Virus record (IMG/VR): IMGVR_UViG_3300020215_000031
Coordinates: 1-42,570 of that record
Strand: one strand, 5' to 3'
DNA length: 42,570 nucleotides
Origin: a virus
Shown here: positions 27,770-37,266 of the stretch, one piece after another
Position numbering within the stretch: position 1 is the stretch's first letter
How the letters are laid out: each line of letters starts with the position of its first letter
Made by a program: the position numbers and the translations under genes
The notes under the pieces: model-generated
The model's input: the letters and a program-made list of their open reading frames with translations, nothing else
Told to the model about the DNA's origin: nothing
Databases searched by the model: none

Positions 27770-28072
27770 CTACGGTTTAGGAATTTCTTGTTTCACTTGC
27801 TCACGAATCGCTTGAATGCGGTTCGCTTCATTGGGACGGTTTTCGACAACCTTCTCCCATAATGCGACAATCAGCGCCTCAATGCTTGCGCCACGCTTCT
27901 GGTATTCTTCCTGCCTGCGTTCCTCTATTGGTCTAGGAGGGGCAACGTACACCACAATCTCGGCTGTTCCGCTAGCCACTTGCTGAAGTACTTCTCGATA
28001 AAAACGATGATCTTTCGGAATGCTTTTTCCATTACCAACAACAAAGGAGCCGTGATCTTGATAAGTAATCAT
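27770..28072 (-). CDS. Tail fibre assembly-type small protein
   Basis: The 100-residue protein contains HRFYREVLQQVASGTAEIVV, a Pro/charged hinge (APPRPIEERRQEEYQ) and a C-terminal helix. Small helical proteins just after a fibre gene with such a hinge often serve as assembly chaperones. The ATG overlaps the fibre stop. Inference from position and layout. Confidence 0.65.
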   Translation of the reverse strand: MITYQDHGSFVVGNGKSIPKDHRFYREVLQQVASGTAEIVVYVAPPRPIEERRQEEYQKRGASIEALIVALWEKVVENRPNEANRIQAIREQVKQEIPKP

Positions 28073-29781
28073 AACTCAGAATCGTAAAGAATGGCTGCTG
28101 TAGCCGACGTGCATTCAATTGTTGCACAGCGCCCAGTTGTAAGAGTTCCCGCCGTGCTTGTAATGTTGATCACCACATGATCGGTCGCCCCATCCGCTGT
28201 AGAAATAGATGTCGTATCCACCGTCACGCTTCCATCCAGCGCTTTAATGTCCGCAAGCGATCCTCGACTGGAAACACTTGGCGAGGTTCGCATGAAACTC
28301 GGGAAGGCCACCCACATCTTGCAAAGAGTAGAGTTTTGCACCTTGGCTAAACCCAAAGTTACAGAAGCCATTCCATGCTCGAAATAGTATCGACGACAAA
28401 GAATATCCTCTATCGAACGCTGACGAGATTCAAACTTAGTGTAAGAAGATCCTTCTTCGAGCTGAACTTCAGACAGATACACTGCATGGCCGTTAGTTGT
28501 CGTCTTGTCATCGCTCCAGATAATAACAGCTAAGTTATTGAAGGTGCTGCCGAGCGTTGCTGTAACTGAAAATAGTTGATAACTTGTACTGACAGCCAAA
28601 GCTGCTGGGGTATTGATAAAAGCATAATTCGCGACCAACGTGGGATTTGTACCAGCGCCACCCCAAGCGGAAATTGGGTCAGAAGTGAGGCTGTTGACAG
28701 CTCCAGTCCACTCTACAATTCCAGCTCGTAGATCCGTAATGCTGGCATCAGCCTTCGCATAAAAAGACAGAGTGACCGTCTTTCCTCGCAGATTCTTACA
28801 CCACTCCCCCTCAATAAACTGGACAACTCCAAACTTGTTATTGTTCGTTGCTGTGGCTGCGAGCTTCATCGCGTAAAGCTCGTTGTTGATCGTTGACGTT
28901 TCGCGTGTGATGGTTACGGCATTCGCTGCCTCAACAAGCGCTTTCCATCGATCCAACGTATAAGCTGCGTCTGTTGCATTGGTGTGGGTTGTCCCCCGTT
29001 GGGCAACACCAAACGCTCCATTGATAATCTTGTTGCGATAAGAATGAAGGCCTAACCCGTACTTCAGACCCGTGGTCTGAGCACTGTCAGCCATAAGAAC
29101 CGTTCCATTGGAACCAATGGCCAAGCGTGCATTTGCAGAACCATCGCGTGTCAGTATGTCGCCTTTTGTAGTTAAAGGCACCGCTGCTGATACGGCAGAA
29201 GCCGCAGAAGAAGCAGAGGCCGCTGCGTTCGTTTCCGATGTAGCTGCCGCTGCCGCACTCGCAGCTGCTGCCACGGCTGAATCAGAGGCATTTGCGACCA
29301 AGGTAGGATCCCCGCTCGCATCAAATCCAAGCATCTTATTGGCTCGCTGGGCGGCCAATGGAAGGGTTGCTACCGCAGAAGTTGTCTCATTGGATGGATA
29401 CTGGAGGCAGCGATCCACGTTCTCATCCGTCTGCTGGATGGCCATAATCGCCTTATCAATATCCCTCTCCAAGGTTTCCTCAGGAAAATCATCGTCATTG
29501 ACATAATCCGTCAGCTGGGTCAGAGGAACAACACGACGAATCGTTACCCGAAGCCCATTAGCTGGAGCCACAAGGAATGTAACCGTTCCACCAGCACCTG
29601 CCCCAGCCCCAGTAACAGTGTAATCAGTTGTGATCAGCTTGGTTGTCTCAGCTCCCGTACTTAAATCGGTCGTGGTGACAACAAGATGGGAATTGTCGTA
29701 GAAAAGGTAGGGGAAGGAAAAAGCTGTCGTGACCCCATTTGCCGTATGCTGTGCTTTGTTTTGAGTGGTCGAAAAACTCAT
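28069..29781 (-). CDS. Tail fibre protein with T7 gp17-like N-terminus
   Basis: The 570-residue protein starts with the adapter domain seen in T7 gp17 (FSFPYLFYDNSHLVV, TDYTVTG, VTIRRVVPLTQLTDYVND), then an Ala-rich coiled coil (about residues 165-200) and a C-terminal domain with LYAMKLAAT, LSFYAKADA and VQLEEGSSYTKFE, typical of carbohydrate-binding-like fibre tips. It attaches to the tail tube and probably contacts the receptor. No SD; the upstream 50 bases are pyrimidine-rich and contain the TACGTA elements further out. Confidence 0.88.
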   Translation of the reverse strand: MSFSTTQNKAQHTANGVTTAFSFPYLFYDNSHLVVTTTDLSTGAETTKLITTDYTVTGAGAGAGGTVTFLVAPANGLRVTIRRVVPLTQLTDYVNDDDFPEETLERDIDKAIMAIQQTDENVDRCLQYPSNETTSAVATLPLAAQRANKMLGFDASGDPTLVANASDSAVAAAASAAAAATSETNAAASASSAASAVSAAVPLTTKGDILTRDGSANARLAIGSNGTVLMADSAQTTGLKYGLGLHSYRNKIINGAFGVAQRGTTHTNATDAAYTLDRWKALVEAANAVTITRETSTINNELYAMKLAATATNNNKFGVVQFIEGEWCKNLRGKTVTLSFYAKADASITDLRAGIVEWTGAVNSLTSDPISAWGGAGTNPTLVANYAFINTPAALAVSTSYQLFSVTATLGSTFNNLAVIIWSDDKTTTNGHAVYLSEVQLEEGSSYTKFESRQRSIEDILCRRYYFEHGMASVTLGLAKVQNSTLCKMWVAFPSFMRTSPSVSSRGSLADIKALDGSVTVDTTSISTADGATDHVVINITSTAGTLTTGRCATIECTSATAAILYDSEL

Positions 29782-29823
29782 GGGTAGAGGAAAGAGGAGG
29801 AAAGAATGGAGCGTGGCGCAGTA

Positions 29824-29861
29824 TATACGCTACGTATGGTAATATAGATTACTTTACGTAT
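29824..29861. promoter_or_regulatory. TACGTA motif pair before the tail fibre gene
   Basis: Bases 29824-29841 match 5145-5162 at 17 of 18 positions (TATACGCTACGTATGGTA), and 29850-29861 is the exact 12-mer TACTTTACGTAT also found at 2310-2321. A TATATT box on the minus strand (29848-29843) could be a -10 element. The site lies 40-80 bases upstream of the fibre ATG. Inferred internal late promoter/operator. Confidence 0.55.
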
Positions 29862-29900
29862 TATTAAAGCTAAAAAAGGATGGGTGGATTATTATTTTTA

Positions 29901-32534
29901 CTAATCTTGAAGCCGCTCTTTCATGGTCTCCTGGATGCCCCCAGGAAGCTCCTGGATTCCCTCTACAAAGCCTTGGCCAATGGGACCACTGCCACCATGA
30001 GGAATCACACTGGAAGGCGGCACAAAGAAGTGCTGCTTATTCTCCCTCTCAATCTTGCGTTCCATGCGTCGCAAATACCCTGGATTCGCCATCTCCTGAA
30101 GCTGGTAGATCACTGCATAATCCATGGCTGTACGGAGGTAGAACAGGTTAAGCATCGGGGTGTTATTGGCTCCCATCTTGACAAGAGTCCCTTTAAAGTC
30201 TTCCCCCTTTTGGATCTGGGTCTTTAATTCCAATAACCCACCCGCCAATTCAGCGGGAGCAGGACCAATCACCGTTTCCCCAAAACTACGGCCATAGCGG
30301 TTATATTCTCCAAAGAGAAAATCACTATAAATACCTAGGCCGCCACCTTGGGCCAAAGCAGCCAGCCACGTCTTCTTGTCATCCAGTCTTCGATGCTCTC
30401 GCCCTTTCCACCAATCCTTGGCTGCTAATGCGAGATACCCAAAGATCGTTGTGCCAGCAATCATCCGAGCCATGCCAAGCATTGCCCCACCACCATTAAA
30501 CACAAGGTTCTTCATGGCGCTCCCAAATCCCTGAGTTGGCCCACGCCCGTAAATTTCCCTACCAACCACCTTATTGATCATGGTCACAGAAAAGCTTTTG
30601 AACTGCATCATGAAGCGAATCGCTTCACCTAATGGCGTGCCTCGCTGGGTCCCGAAGGTAACAAGCACACGATCCCCAGCATCTGGAGTTGGGACCGCAA
30701 AATCTGCCTGATCTGCAAAGTATTGTCGGAACTTGGTCTCAATGTTATTAAAGTAACGCTTCACATTCCCAGGTGTAGCCTTTATCCCATCGCGTTCCAT
30801 AAACTTTACAATGTCATCTTTTTCTAAGGCATGAATCATGGATGGATCTAAAAAGGGTCTACCATCAACATCATCAAATTTAATCGAGCGGAAAGCGTCC
30901 CATTCTGCATCGGTGATATTATAAAGCTTAAATGTCCTTTGAAGATCTGGGTGAAGCTTAGAGAATGGCTGCGAGGATTGTTTCGCTAAGTTATTAGACA
31001 TTAAATCCGCAGCTGCGATGCGAAGGCGATCCGTCATGTGGTTCTGTCCATTAAGAGTGAAGAAAAGCTTAACTAGCTTTGCCATTCCACCACTCAATGG
31101 TTCGTGGCCAGACTGACGTAGCATCGTATTGCGATTCATGCTGTCAGCCATCGTTCCAACTGCTTCGGCGAGCAATTTTCTTTCTTCGATTCCCTTCGGA
31201 GAACTAATTAAGGCATCAAGAGACTTGTAAAACGACTCACCCAAATCAATCCCCTGGTACTTCATCCCTGAAGCAAGATTTGGTATATCTGTAACAGTAG
31301 AGATACCTGAACCACCTAATTTTGTGGTAATCATGAATGATCGAACATTTGTACCAAATCGAGCCAACGCTCCACTGCCTGGGATGTTTACAGAGCCATC
31401 CAGTTCTTTGAATGCAGCTGTCAACATCCAGCGACTGCCACGAATGCGATCAATAATACCAACATTCTTGCGTGATACTTTTTGAATATCACCCATCACC
31501 TTCTCAAACATCGCTTCAGGTCGCGTCCCTAACATCTCCAGCATCGCAAGATTTCGAGCTGAATACTCCACGGAAGAATTAATAGCATCTCGCAGTGTTC
31601 CTTGACCGTATTTGAGATTGTACTCGTACTCTGCGTTTCCATCCTTGAAATGAAGAACGCGAGATTGTGAAACCTTTCTCGCAAGATTTCGATCTCCTTG
31701 AAAAAGTTTTAATCCCGCACCATCGACATTGTCAGAAGAGATGGACTTAAGATGCACCCCGCTTACCAAGCCATCATAAATTCCCTCCAGAAACTCATCC
31801 ACATTTTCTACATCTTTCAGGATTTTTGGATCAATATAACTCAACGTGTCCTTCTTCCACTGATCGAACCCTGCGCGTCGGATAAGATCCATGGAATGTA
31901 TTCGGCGAGTTATGTATCCATCTAGGTCGCCAATATCCGCACCAGCAAGGTTTAACATTTCCCTTATTTTGCGATTATTGGACTTCAAGACCTCCGCTAT
32001 TGCTTTCGCCTTCTCAGGAACCTTTAGACTTGGATCCATTACCTTGCCCTCAGAGTCTAGGTTACCCATCCACTGATAAACCTCACGATCCAAAGCTCCA
32101 GTTTGGTACTCCTTCAACACTCCACGCTTATGCAAACCAGAAACATTCATTTGCATGAAGGTTGTCAAAATACCCTTAAAGTGAGTATTAACCGAAAACC
32201 TCTTCTTATTTGTTCCAATAAGGTAAGAACGAAAGCCTTCTACAGGATCTTTGAAAATTGGATCCTTGATATATTTATCAATGCGACGATTGACGACCCT
32301 GTTAATTGCCTCTTCAAGCTTCAACTTCTTAGCTTCCCGCTCCAGTGAGTCAGCCACCTCACCAGCATATTCATTCCAGGCTTTCGCATCAGCCACCTCT
32401 TGCTGTCCAAGACGCTTCTTCTTAAGTTGATCCTTAAGCTGCTTAGAAACCGCATCACGCTGTTCAGCGCTAATTACTCCTTGATTCTTCAACTCCTGAA
32501 GGATTAGCGAACAATCTTTTTGTGATATAGCCAT
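29901..32534 (-). CDS. Large internal virion protein (T7 gp16-type position)
   Basis: The 877-residue protein is highly charged and mostly helical, with hydrophobic segments near the C-terminus (GGGAMLGMARMIAGTTIFGY). In T7-like phages the last internal core protein is ejected into the host envelope and helps DNA enter; this is the matching position, after two other internal proteins and before the fibre. No lytic transglycosylase motif was seen. ATG 32534 follows GGAGGAGG and overlaps the previous stop. Confidence 0.78.
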   Translation of the reverse strand: MAISQKDCSLILQELKNQGVISAEQRDAVSKQLKDQLKKKRLGQQEVADAKAWNEYAGEVADSLEREAKKLKLEEAINRVVNRRIDKYIKDPIFKDPVEGFRSYLIGTNKKRFSVNTHFKGILTTFMQMNVSGLHKRGVLKEYQTGALDREVYQWMGNLDSEGKVMDPSLKVPEKAKAIAEVLKSNNRKIREMLNLAGADIGDLDGYITRRIHSMDLIRRAGFDQWKKDTLSYIDPKILKDVENVDEFLEGIYDGLVSGVHLKSISSDNVDGAGLKLFQGDRNLARKVSQSRVLHFKDGNAEYEYNLKYGQGTLRDAINSSVEYSARNLAMLEMLGTRPEAMFEKVMGDIQKVSRKNVGIIDRIRGSRWMLTAAFKELDGSVNIPGSGALARFGTNVRSFMITTKLGGSGISTVTDIPNLASGMKYQGIDLGESFYKSLDALISSPKGIEERKLLAEAVGTMADSMNRNTMLRQSGHEPLSGGMAKLVKLFFTLNGQNHMTDRLRIAAADLMSNNLAKQSSQPFSKLHPDLQRTFKLYNITDAEWDAFRSIKFDDVDGRPFLDPSMIHALEKDDIVKFMERDGIKATPGNVKRYFNNIETKFRQYFADQADFAVPTPDAGDRVLVTFGTQRGTPLGEAIRFMMQFKSFSVTMINKVVGREIYGRGPTQGFGSAMKNLVFNGGGAMLGMARMIAGTTIFGYLALAAKDWWKGREHRRLDDKKTWLAALAQGGGLGIYSDFLFGEYNRYGRSFGETVIGPAPAELAGGLLELKTQIQKGEDFKGTLVKMGANNTPMLNLFYLRTAMDYAVIYQLQEMANPGYLRRMERKIERENKQHFFVPPSSVIPHGGSGPIGQGFVEGIQELPGGIQETMKERLQD

Positions 32535-34009
32535 TACTGTCCTCCTCCAAATAAGCAAGCCGCGTAATCTAAGATTCCCCTACGAGCCTTGGTTGCATCC
32601 TTAATCTTCTCGTCGTGTTTGCTGATGGCTTCAAGATCTTCCTCTAAAAGCTCATCCTTAAATGAATCCATCTTTTCTTTTAAGTCACCATCGATACGTT
32701 CAATCGCTTCCCTGGTTGTTGTTGGCTCTGGCCGCTCTTCAATCTTTGGCTCCTGGAAATCATCATCGAGAGCGATGTGCTTACGCTCAGAAGCCTTACG
32801 CATGGAATACTTTCCCTCTTCCTGCTTGCGAAGCTCGCGAGCTTTTTCTTTCACGTCATGTTCCATGCGGAGCTTGCGCTTTTCCGAAATCTTCTCGGTC
32901 TCTAAAATCTCACCCATTCGCTTTGGGTTTTCATCGAAAAGCTTTTTGTAGAGCTGTGGATGTTCTGAGAGAATATTCGTTGGCACATGCTCCCCACGAC
33001 GAAATGCCTGCTCAATGGTGGATTCCTTCAGCTCTCGCAAGGCTGCTTGCTTCGCGGGGTCAAGCTCTACGCCATCATTTGACTTGGAGCGCAAATACTC
33101 CTCCATCGTCATTTCCCATTCACTCTTAGTGCGATGATCAAGAAGATCTCCATACTTCGCTTGGATTTCTGGATCCTGAAGCGCTTTATTCCTCAACACT
33201 TCATCGCTCATCGCAATCACATCCACATGGGATTCCACAGGGCGATCATGGATAAGGTCAGCCACCGCCGCTGTTTCTGTCTCCATGACAGTCTCAGGTT
33301 TGAGGTTGTACCGCATCGCTCGCGCATTGCGATAAGCCCCAATACCAGCGCCTGCCACATGGAGGCTTGTTCCAAAGATCGTTCCAAAAGCAATATTGGT
33401 TGCAGAATCAGCCAAGGTGTAATTCGCTTGCTCAAACTGTGCTTGAGAGTAAACAAGAGGTTCTAGTAAAGCGCTGCCTACCACAGACTCCGTTGTTCCC
33501 ACCACTGCCGCTGCCCCTAGGCGACGAGCTGCTGTGGTTGCAATCAAGCCTTGAGCGATCTTCCCATATCTCGTCCAGCCAGCAATTGGGATAAAGTTCG
33601 CAGCCAGTCCAAATGGATCCGCTGCACTCGATACTACCCCACCTGCAAAACCCGCCGCGTGCTGCGGGATGCCTCGCGCTCGCCCCATCGCATCCTGATT
33701 GCGTAACTCTCGCAGCTTTAGCTCATGCATTATCCTCGCTGCCGATTCACGCATGGGTGCTTCAAACTTTAATTGGCCGTCTAATCCGTAAGTCTCATTA
33801 AGCGTCTTCTCATCGAGGAAAGGAGAGTTCTCATCTCGATGCGCCGCGTCCATCTCCAAAAGACGAACGTAGCTTGAGAATGGATTACGAACAAAAGAGT
33901 CATCCGCAGTGGCTGCAAAGATTTCTGACGTAGTTGCAGGGAGTGCCTGGTAATCCCAGGGGCCTTCCTGGGGCGTCATGTACTGACCAAGGGGAAAAAT
34001 AGAACTCAT
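32534..34009 (-). CDS. Internal virion protein
   Basis: The 491-residue protein has an N-terminal alpha region (SSIFPLGQYMTPQEG), Gly/Ala-rich hydrophobic segments around residues 115-220 (GFAGGVVSSAADPFGLAAN; NIAFGTIFGTSLHVAGAG) and a long charged helix at the end. This resembles podovirus internal core proteins that form the ejection conduit. It sits between two other large internal protein genes. Confidence 0.75.
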   Translation of the reverse strand: MSSIFPLGQYMTPQEGPWDYQALPATTSEIFAATADDSFVRNPFSSYVRLLEMDAAHRDENSPFLDEKTLNETYGLDGQLKFEAPMRESAARIMHELKLRELRNQDAMGRARGIPQHAAGFAGGVVSSAADPFGLAANFIPIAGWTRYGKIAQGLIATTAARRLGAAAVVGTTESVVGSALLEPLVYSQAQFEQANYTLADSATNIAFGTIFGTSLHVAGAGIGAYRNARAMRYNLKPETVMETETAAVADLIHDRPVESHVDVIAMSDEVLRNKALQDPEIQAKYGDLLDHRTKSEWEMTMEEYLRSKSNDGVELDPAKQAALRELKESTIEQAFRRGEHVPTNILSEHPQLYKKLFDENPKRMGEILETEKISEKRKLRMEHDVKEKARELRKQEEGKYSMRKASERKHIALDDDFQEPKIEERPEPTTTREAIERIDGDLKEKMDSFKDELLEEDLEAISKHDEKIKDATKARRGILDYAACLFGGGQ

Positions 34010-36303
34010 TGTACAGGGATAAAGCTAGATAAAGCGGCTTTATTAAGCTCAATCGGTGACACATCTCTCCTTGGCATTTCTTTTGTAAGCTCAGAGACGG
34101 GGAATCGATAAGGTTGGCCTTTCCCATCCTTAATCCTTTGAGGCACCCCATTAAGATCTGGAGCCCAGAACTCATAAGCCTGGCCATCTGGAGTAATTGA
34201 ATAAAACCCTTGCATCTGGATTGCTGTACGAATGCGATGCTTCACTACATTATCAGCCAACCCTGGAGTCTGATTATAAATATCCACGTTCAATTCAGAG
34301 TCAGGCTTTGAGAGGAGACTTGATGCAGCCACTTCCAGATTCAACTGCACGTTATCAATCTCTTCTTCAGAGTAAGGCCTACCTGTTGGATCTTCCTTGG
34401 GGATCAAATACGTCTTCTGCCCATACTCGCCATATTCGTAAGGAAGTAAAAGATCTGCCGCTTTTTTAACCGCACTGCCAAAATCTCGCGCTTCCTTATT
34501 CACTATCATATCTTGAGCTACGAGCGTTAATGCGTTTCGCATTTCTTTAATTCCCTCGATTTTATCCACGCCAGGAACAGAACTCACAGCTCTTTCAAAG
34601 TCTTCCACTGCCTGTGCGCCAAAAGCCGATTGCTTGGCTGTTTCTGGAATAGAGCCAGCCACCGATTCTAAAGATTTTGGGTCCGCATACAGCGCACGAT
34701 GGATTCGATGAAACACATGAGGCTTCCCAATGTTCGCAAATGCGAGCGTTGTCAGAAGTGGAGGACGCGCTTCCTTAGGTAGCTTCTGCATCGCAGCCAC
34801 AAGATGAGGAGTGTACTCGCCATACTCCTGCATCGTGCGAGCCATTCTACTACGAAGCTCCTCTGGATTCTTCGTGTTAAACGACTGAGAAACCATGGCT
34901 GCCTCTTCGAGGGAAACCCCAAGAGGATCCGTGACTCCCACATTCTTTTGCCAATTAAGACGCTTCTCAATTAAATCTTTTCTGACTGCCGCTACCTCTT
35001 CAGGTTTGGCTGTGTTATCTACTTTTAAAGCTTCCAATGCCGCACTTGCCGCTCTTACCTCTGGAGCACGATCAGCCGCACTTGCAGGGTTTAGCTTTCG
35101 CATCTGCATCTCTTTTGCAATCGCCTGCTGCGCGTACTCAAAGACATCCTTCTGCGTGGAGTAACCAAACTCTGCTTTCTCTAAGATTGGGTTACCTGTC
35201 TCGTCGTTACGAACTGCGATCATGACATCGCCAGCCACCTCATCGGGTACTTGCGCGCCAGGATTTGATGCGAGAAAGAGCTTTACCTTCTCTTGGTTCT
35301 CTCCTTTTACAATCGGCTTATATCGAGCGAGAATCCCTTGCATCTCCTCAATGGGCGCATTCTGAATCGATTGATTGATGCGATGTTGACTCCACGCCAC
35401 TTGCGCTCGCTTCTTATACTCTGGCGATTCCCGCATCGATGTCCCCATCGCAAAGCCGTCATCTACTCCATGATCAATAATCTGCTCAAGATGACTCGCT
35501 AATGCGTCGCCATTCTTCTTGGATCCCAAAGAATCCATGCGCTTAGCTGCGTCTTTATAGCGGCTATATAGGGATGCATATAGGTCACCACCAAGTTTTT
35601 CAGCTAAAACAATCTTGCCGCTCTTATCTTTTTCTTCGAGCTTCGCAATAGCTCCATGCGGATTATCGCGAGCCATATTCTCAAGCGCTGTTGTGTAAAT
35701 CTCTTGTTGAGCCTTCTTGGATAACGTCGCAAACTGCGAAGCGTGGAGTCTTCCTTGCGCTCCATTCACCAAGCTCTGACCACCCTGCGCGAGTTCATCC
35801 ATCAGCTCAGGCTGCATAGCTGCCATCGCCACTTTCTGAGAAAGATTAGTGTTAAGATCTTGCGCGAGCTTCGCTTGCTGCTCATGGGCTTCAAATACAA
35901 GCGATTGCGCGTGGAGACTTTCACCTAAATTATTCAATTGTCCCAAGAGTGCTGCTTGCGAAGTTCCCGATGGAGCAGCTTTCAAGTACTGCTTCATGAA
36001 CTCGCCATACTCTTTTCCTACACGAGGAGTAAATCCACCCGCGCCAGGACCAGCTTCTTTCTTGAGTTGCTCCATGCGCTCCATCCAGTGCATGCGAGCT
36101 TGTGTCACCGTATTATCTACCCAAATCGCCTCATCCTGACGCTTCCTCTTCTCAAACACATCTGCCACATCTGAAGCCGCACCCATAAGAGCATTGCCTG
36201 CCCGTGCGTCAAATCCACCTGTGAAAGCAGAGGCATCTGCCATCGCTCCCGTAGAGCCAGTGTAGACATTCTCTTGTCGTCGATATTCTTCGATGCGAGC
36301 CAT
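34006..36303 (-). CDS. Internal virion protein (T7 gp15-type position)
   Basis: The 765-residue protein is predominantly helical, Gln/Ala/Glu-rich, with ARIEEYRRQENVY at its start and segments such as QEIYTTALENMARDNPHGAI, characteristic of the second internal core protein of T7-like podoviruses. It is ejected with the genome. The ATG overlaps the previous stop (TAATG). Confidence 0.78.
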   Translation of the reverse strand: MARIEEYRRQENVYTGSTGAMADASAFTGGFDARAGNALMGAASDVADVFEKRKRQDEAIWVDNTVTQARMHWMERMEQLKKEAGPGAGGFTPRVGKEYGEFMKQYLKAAPSGTSQAALLGQLNNLGESLHAQSLVFEAHEQQAKLAQDLNTNLSQKVAMAAMQPELMDELAQGGQSLVNGAQGRLHASQFATLSKKAQQEIYTTALENMARDNPHGAIAKLEEKDKSGKIVLAEKLGGDLYASLYSRYKDAAKRMDSLGSKKNGDALASHLEQIIDHGVDDGFAMGTSMRESPEYKKRAQVAWSQHRINQSIQNAPIEEMQGILARYKPIVKGENQEKVKLFLASNPGAQVPDEVAGDVMIAVRNDETGNPILEKAEFGYSTQKDVFEYAQQAIAKEMQMRKLNPASAADRAPEVRAASAALEALKVDNTAKPEEVAAVRKDLIEKRLNWQKNVGVTDPLGVSLEEAAMVSQSFNTKNPEELRSRMARTMQEYGEYTPHLVAAMQKLPKEARPPLLTTLAFANIGKPHVFHRIHRALYADPKSLESVAGSIPETAKQSAFGAQAVEDFERAVSSVPGVDKIEGIKEMRNALTLVAQDMIVNKEARDFGSAVKKAADLLLPYEYGEYGQKTYLIPKEDPTGRPYSEEEIDNVQLNLEVAASSLLSKPDSELNVDIYNQTPGLADNVVKHRIRTAIQMQGFYSITPDGQAYEFWAPDLNGVPQRIKDGKGQPYRFPVSELTKEMPRRDVSPIELNKAALSSFIPVQ

Positions 36304-36833
36304 TAGTATCTCCTTCCAAAATCAGGGTTCGGCATCTTGCTTGCCTGTGGATTTGTTCGAGGCATGTCCATGTAAGTGTTCACACCTTTGCCAACTCCAG
36401 AAATTAACGTCGCTCCAGCTTGCGTATACCCTGAACGCATCGCGTTATTACCAGAGTACGTACTTAAAACGGATTCATCCATGTTGCGCTGGAATCCCAT
36501 ATCTCCCTTGTATTTCGTCGCCAACACATCCAGCTCTCCACTGATCAATGTATCGGACATCACGTCAGAAGCTGTTTCATCCAGAGTGATTCCAGACTTC
36601 GCGTACCCCGCCTTCTGCGATCCCATGCGCCTTAAATTCATTTCACGCTGGCGAGCCATCTCAAATGCGGATTGCTGCTGAGCAGCTAATGCATTGTTTT
36701 TAGAGACTGCCGCGTTATAGTCCCCAGCTTTCTTTGCAGCTTGCGCTTGCTGCATTTGACCGTAAACGGCCATTCCTGTTCCAATCGCGGTAAGCGCAAG
36801 AGACGCGATTGCTAATGGTGCTGCTGTTGCCAT
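36303..36833 (-). CDS. Internal virion protein (T7 gp14-like)
   Basis: The 176-residue protein begins with a hydrophobic segment (LAIASLALTAIGTGMAVYG), then MQQAQAAKKAGDYNAAVSKN, and a Gly-rich C-terminal half. This layout is typical of the small internal virion protein A of podoviruses, ejected early and located in the outer membrane in T7. Confidence 0.85.
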   Translation of the reverse strand: MATAAPLAIASLALTAIGTGMAVYGQMQQAQAAKKAGDYNAAVSKNNALAAQQQSAFEMARQREMNLRRMGSQKAGYAKSGITLDETASDVMSDTLISGELDVLATKYKGDMGFQRNMDESVLSTYSGNNAMRSGYTQAGATLISGVGKGVNTYMDMPRTNPQASKMPNPDFGRRY

Positions 36834-36834
36834 A

Positions 36835-37266
36835 TCAGTAAGTTATTGCGAATTGATAATAATCCTTCTTATCGGGACCGTACTTTTTACAGATCCCTTC
36901 AAATTGAAATCCCATCGTCTCCACCCAGCGAACCCCCGCTTCAAAGCCCACAAGCACGTGGGACTGAATGCGATGAAAGCCACCCATCGTTCGGATCTTA
37001 GGTAAGCACTGCTTCACCGCTCTCTGAAGAGCGAGTGGATGCTTCTGAAGTCGTGGAGTTAAATGCGCCCAAGCCTCCCCCATCCCAGGCCAGCAAGGGA
37101 GCACCCCAGCGCAGCCAATGGGTTTTCCATCCTCCATGGCAGTATAAGCCATGTGCTCACGCTCAATGGTTCTCGCGTAAGTCTCTACGCCACCAACCTC
37201 CAGAAATGGATGATCCTCTTTCATCTTCACAAGATGCTCAGCTAGATATGGGACAATCGTAATCAT
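36835..37266 (-). CDS. GNAT-fold protein (T7 gp13-like)
   Basis: The 143-residue protein shows the acetyltransferase-like strand order: AYTAMEDGKPIGCAGV, RAVKQCLPKIRTMGGFHRIQ and a final ETMGFQFEGICKKYG. T7 gp13 is a related protein required for virion morphogenesis, and this gene occupies the same place between tail-tube and internal protein genes. The usual acetyl-CoA binding Q/R-x2-G-x-G/A is not clear, so it may lack activity. Confidence 0.82.
   Translation of the reverse strand: MITIVPYLAEHLVKMKEDHPFLEVGGVETYARTIEREHMAYTAMEDGKPIGCAGVLPCWPGMGEAWAHLTPRLQKHPLALQRAVKQCLPKIRTMGGFHRIQSHVLVGFEAGVRWVETMGFQFEGICKKYGPDKKDYYQFAITY

Noticed and set aside
28069-29781. Diversity-generating retroelement, suggested by the BPP-1-like gene set
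   Set aside because: No reverse transcriptase gene and no template/variable repeat pair were seen in the window.
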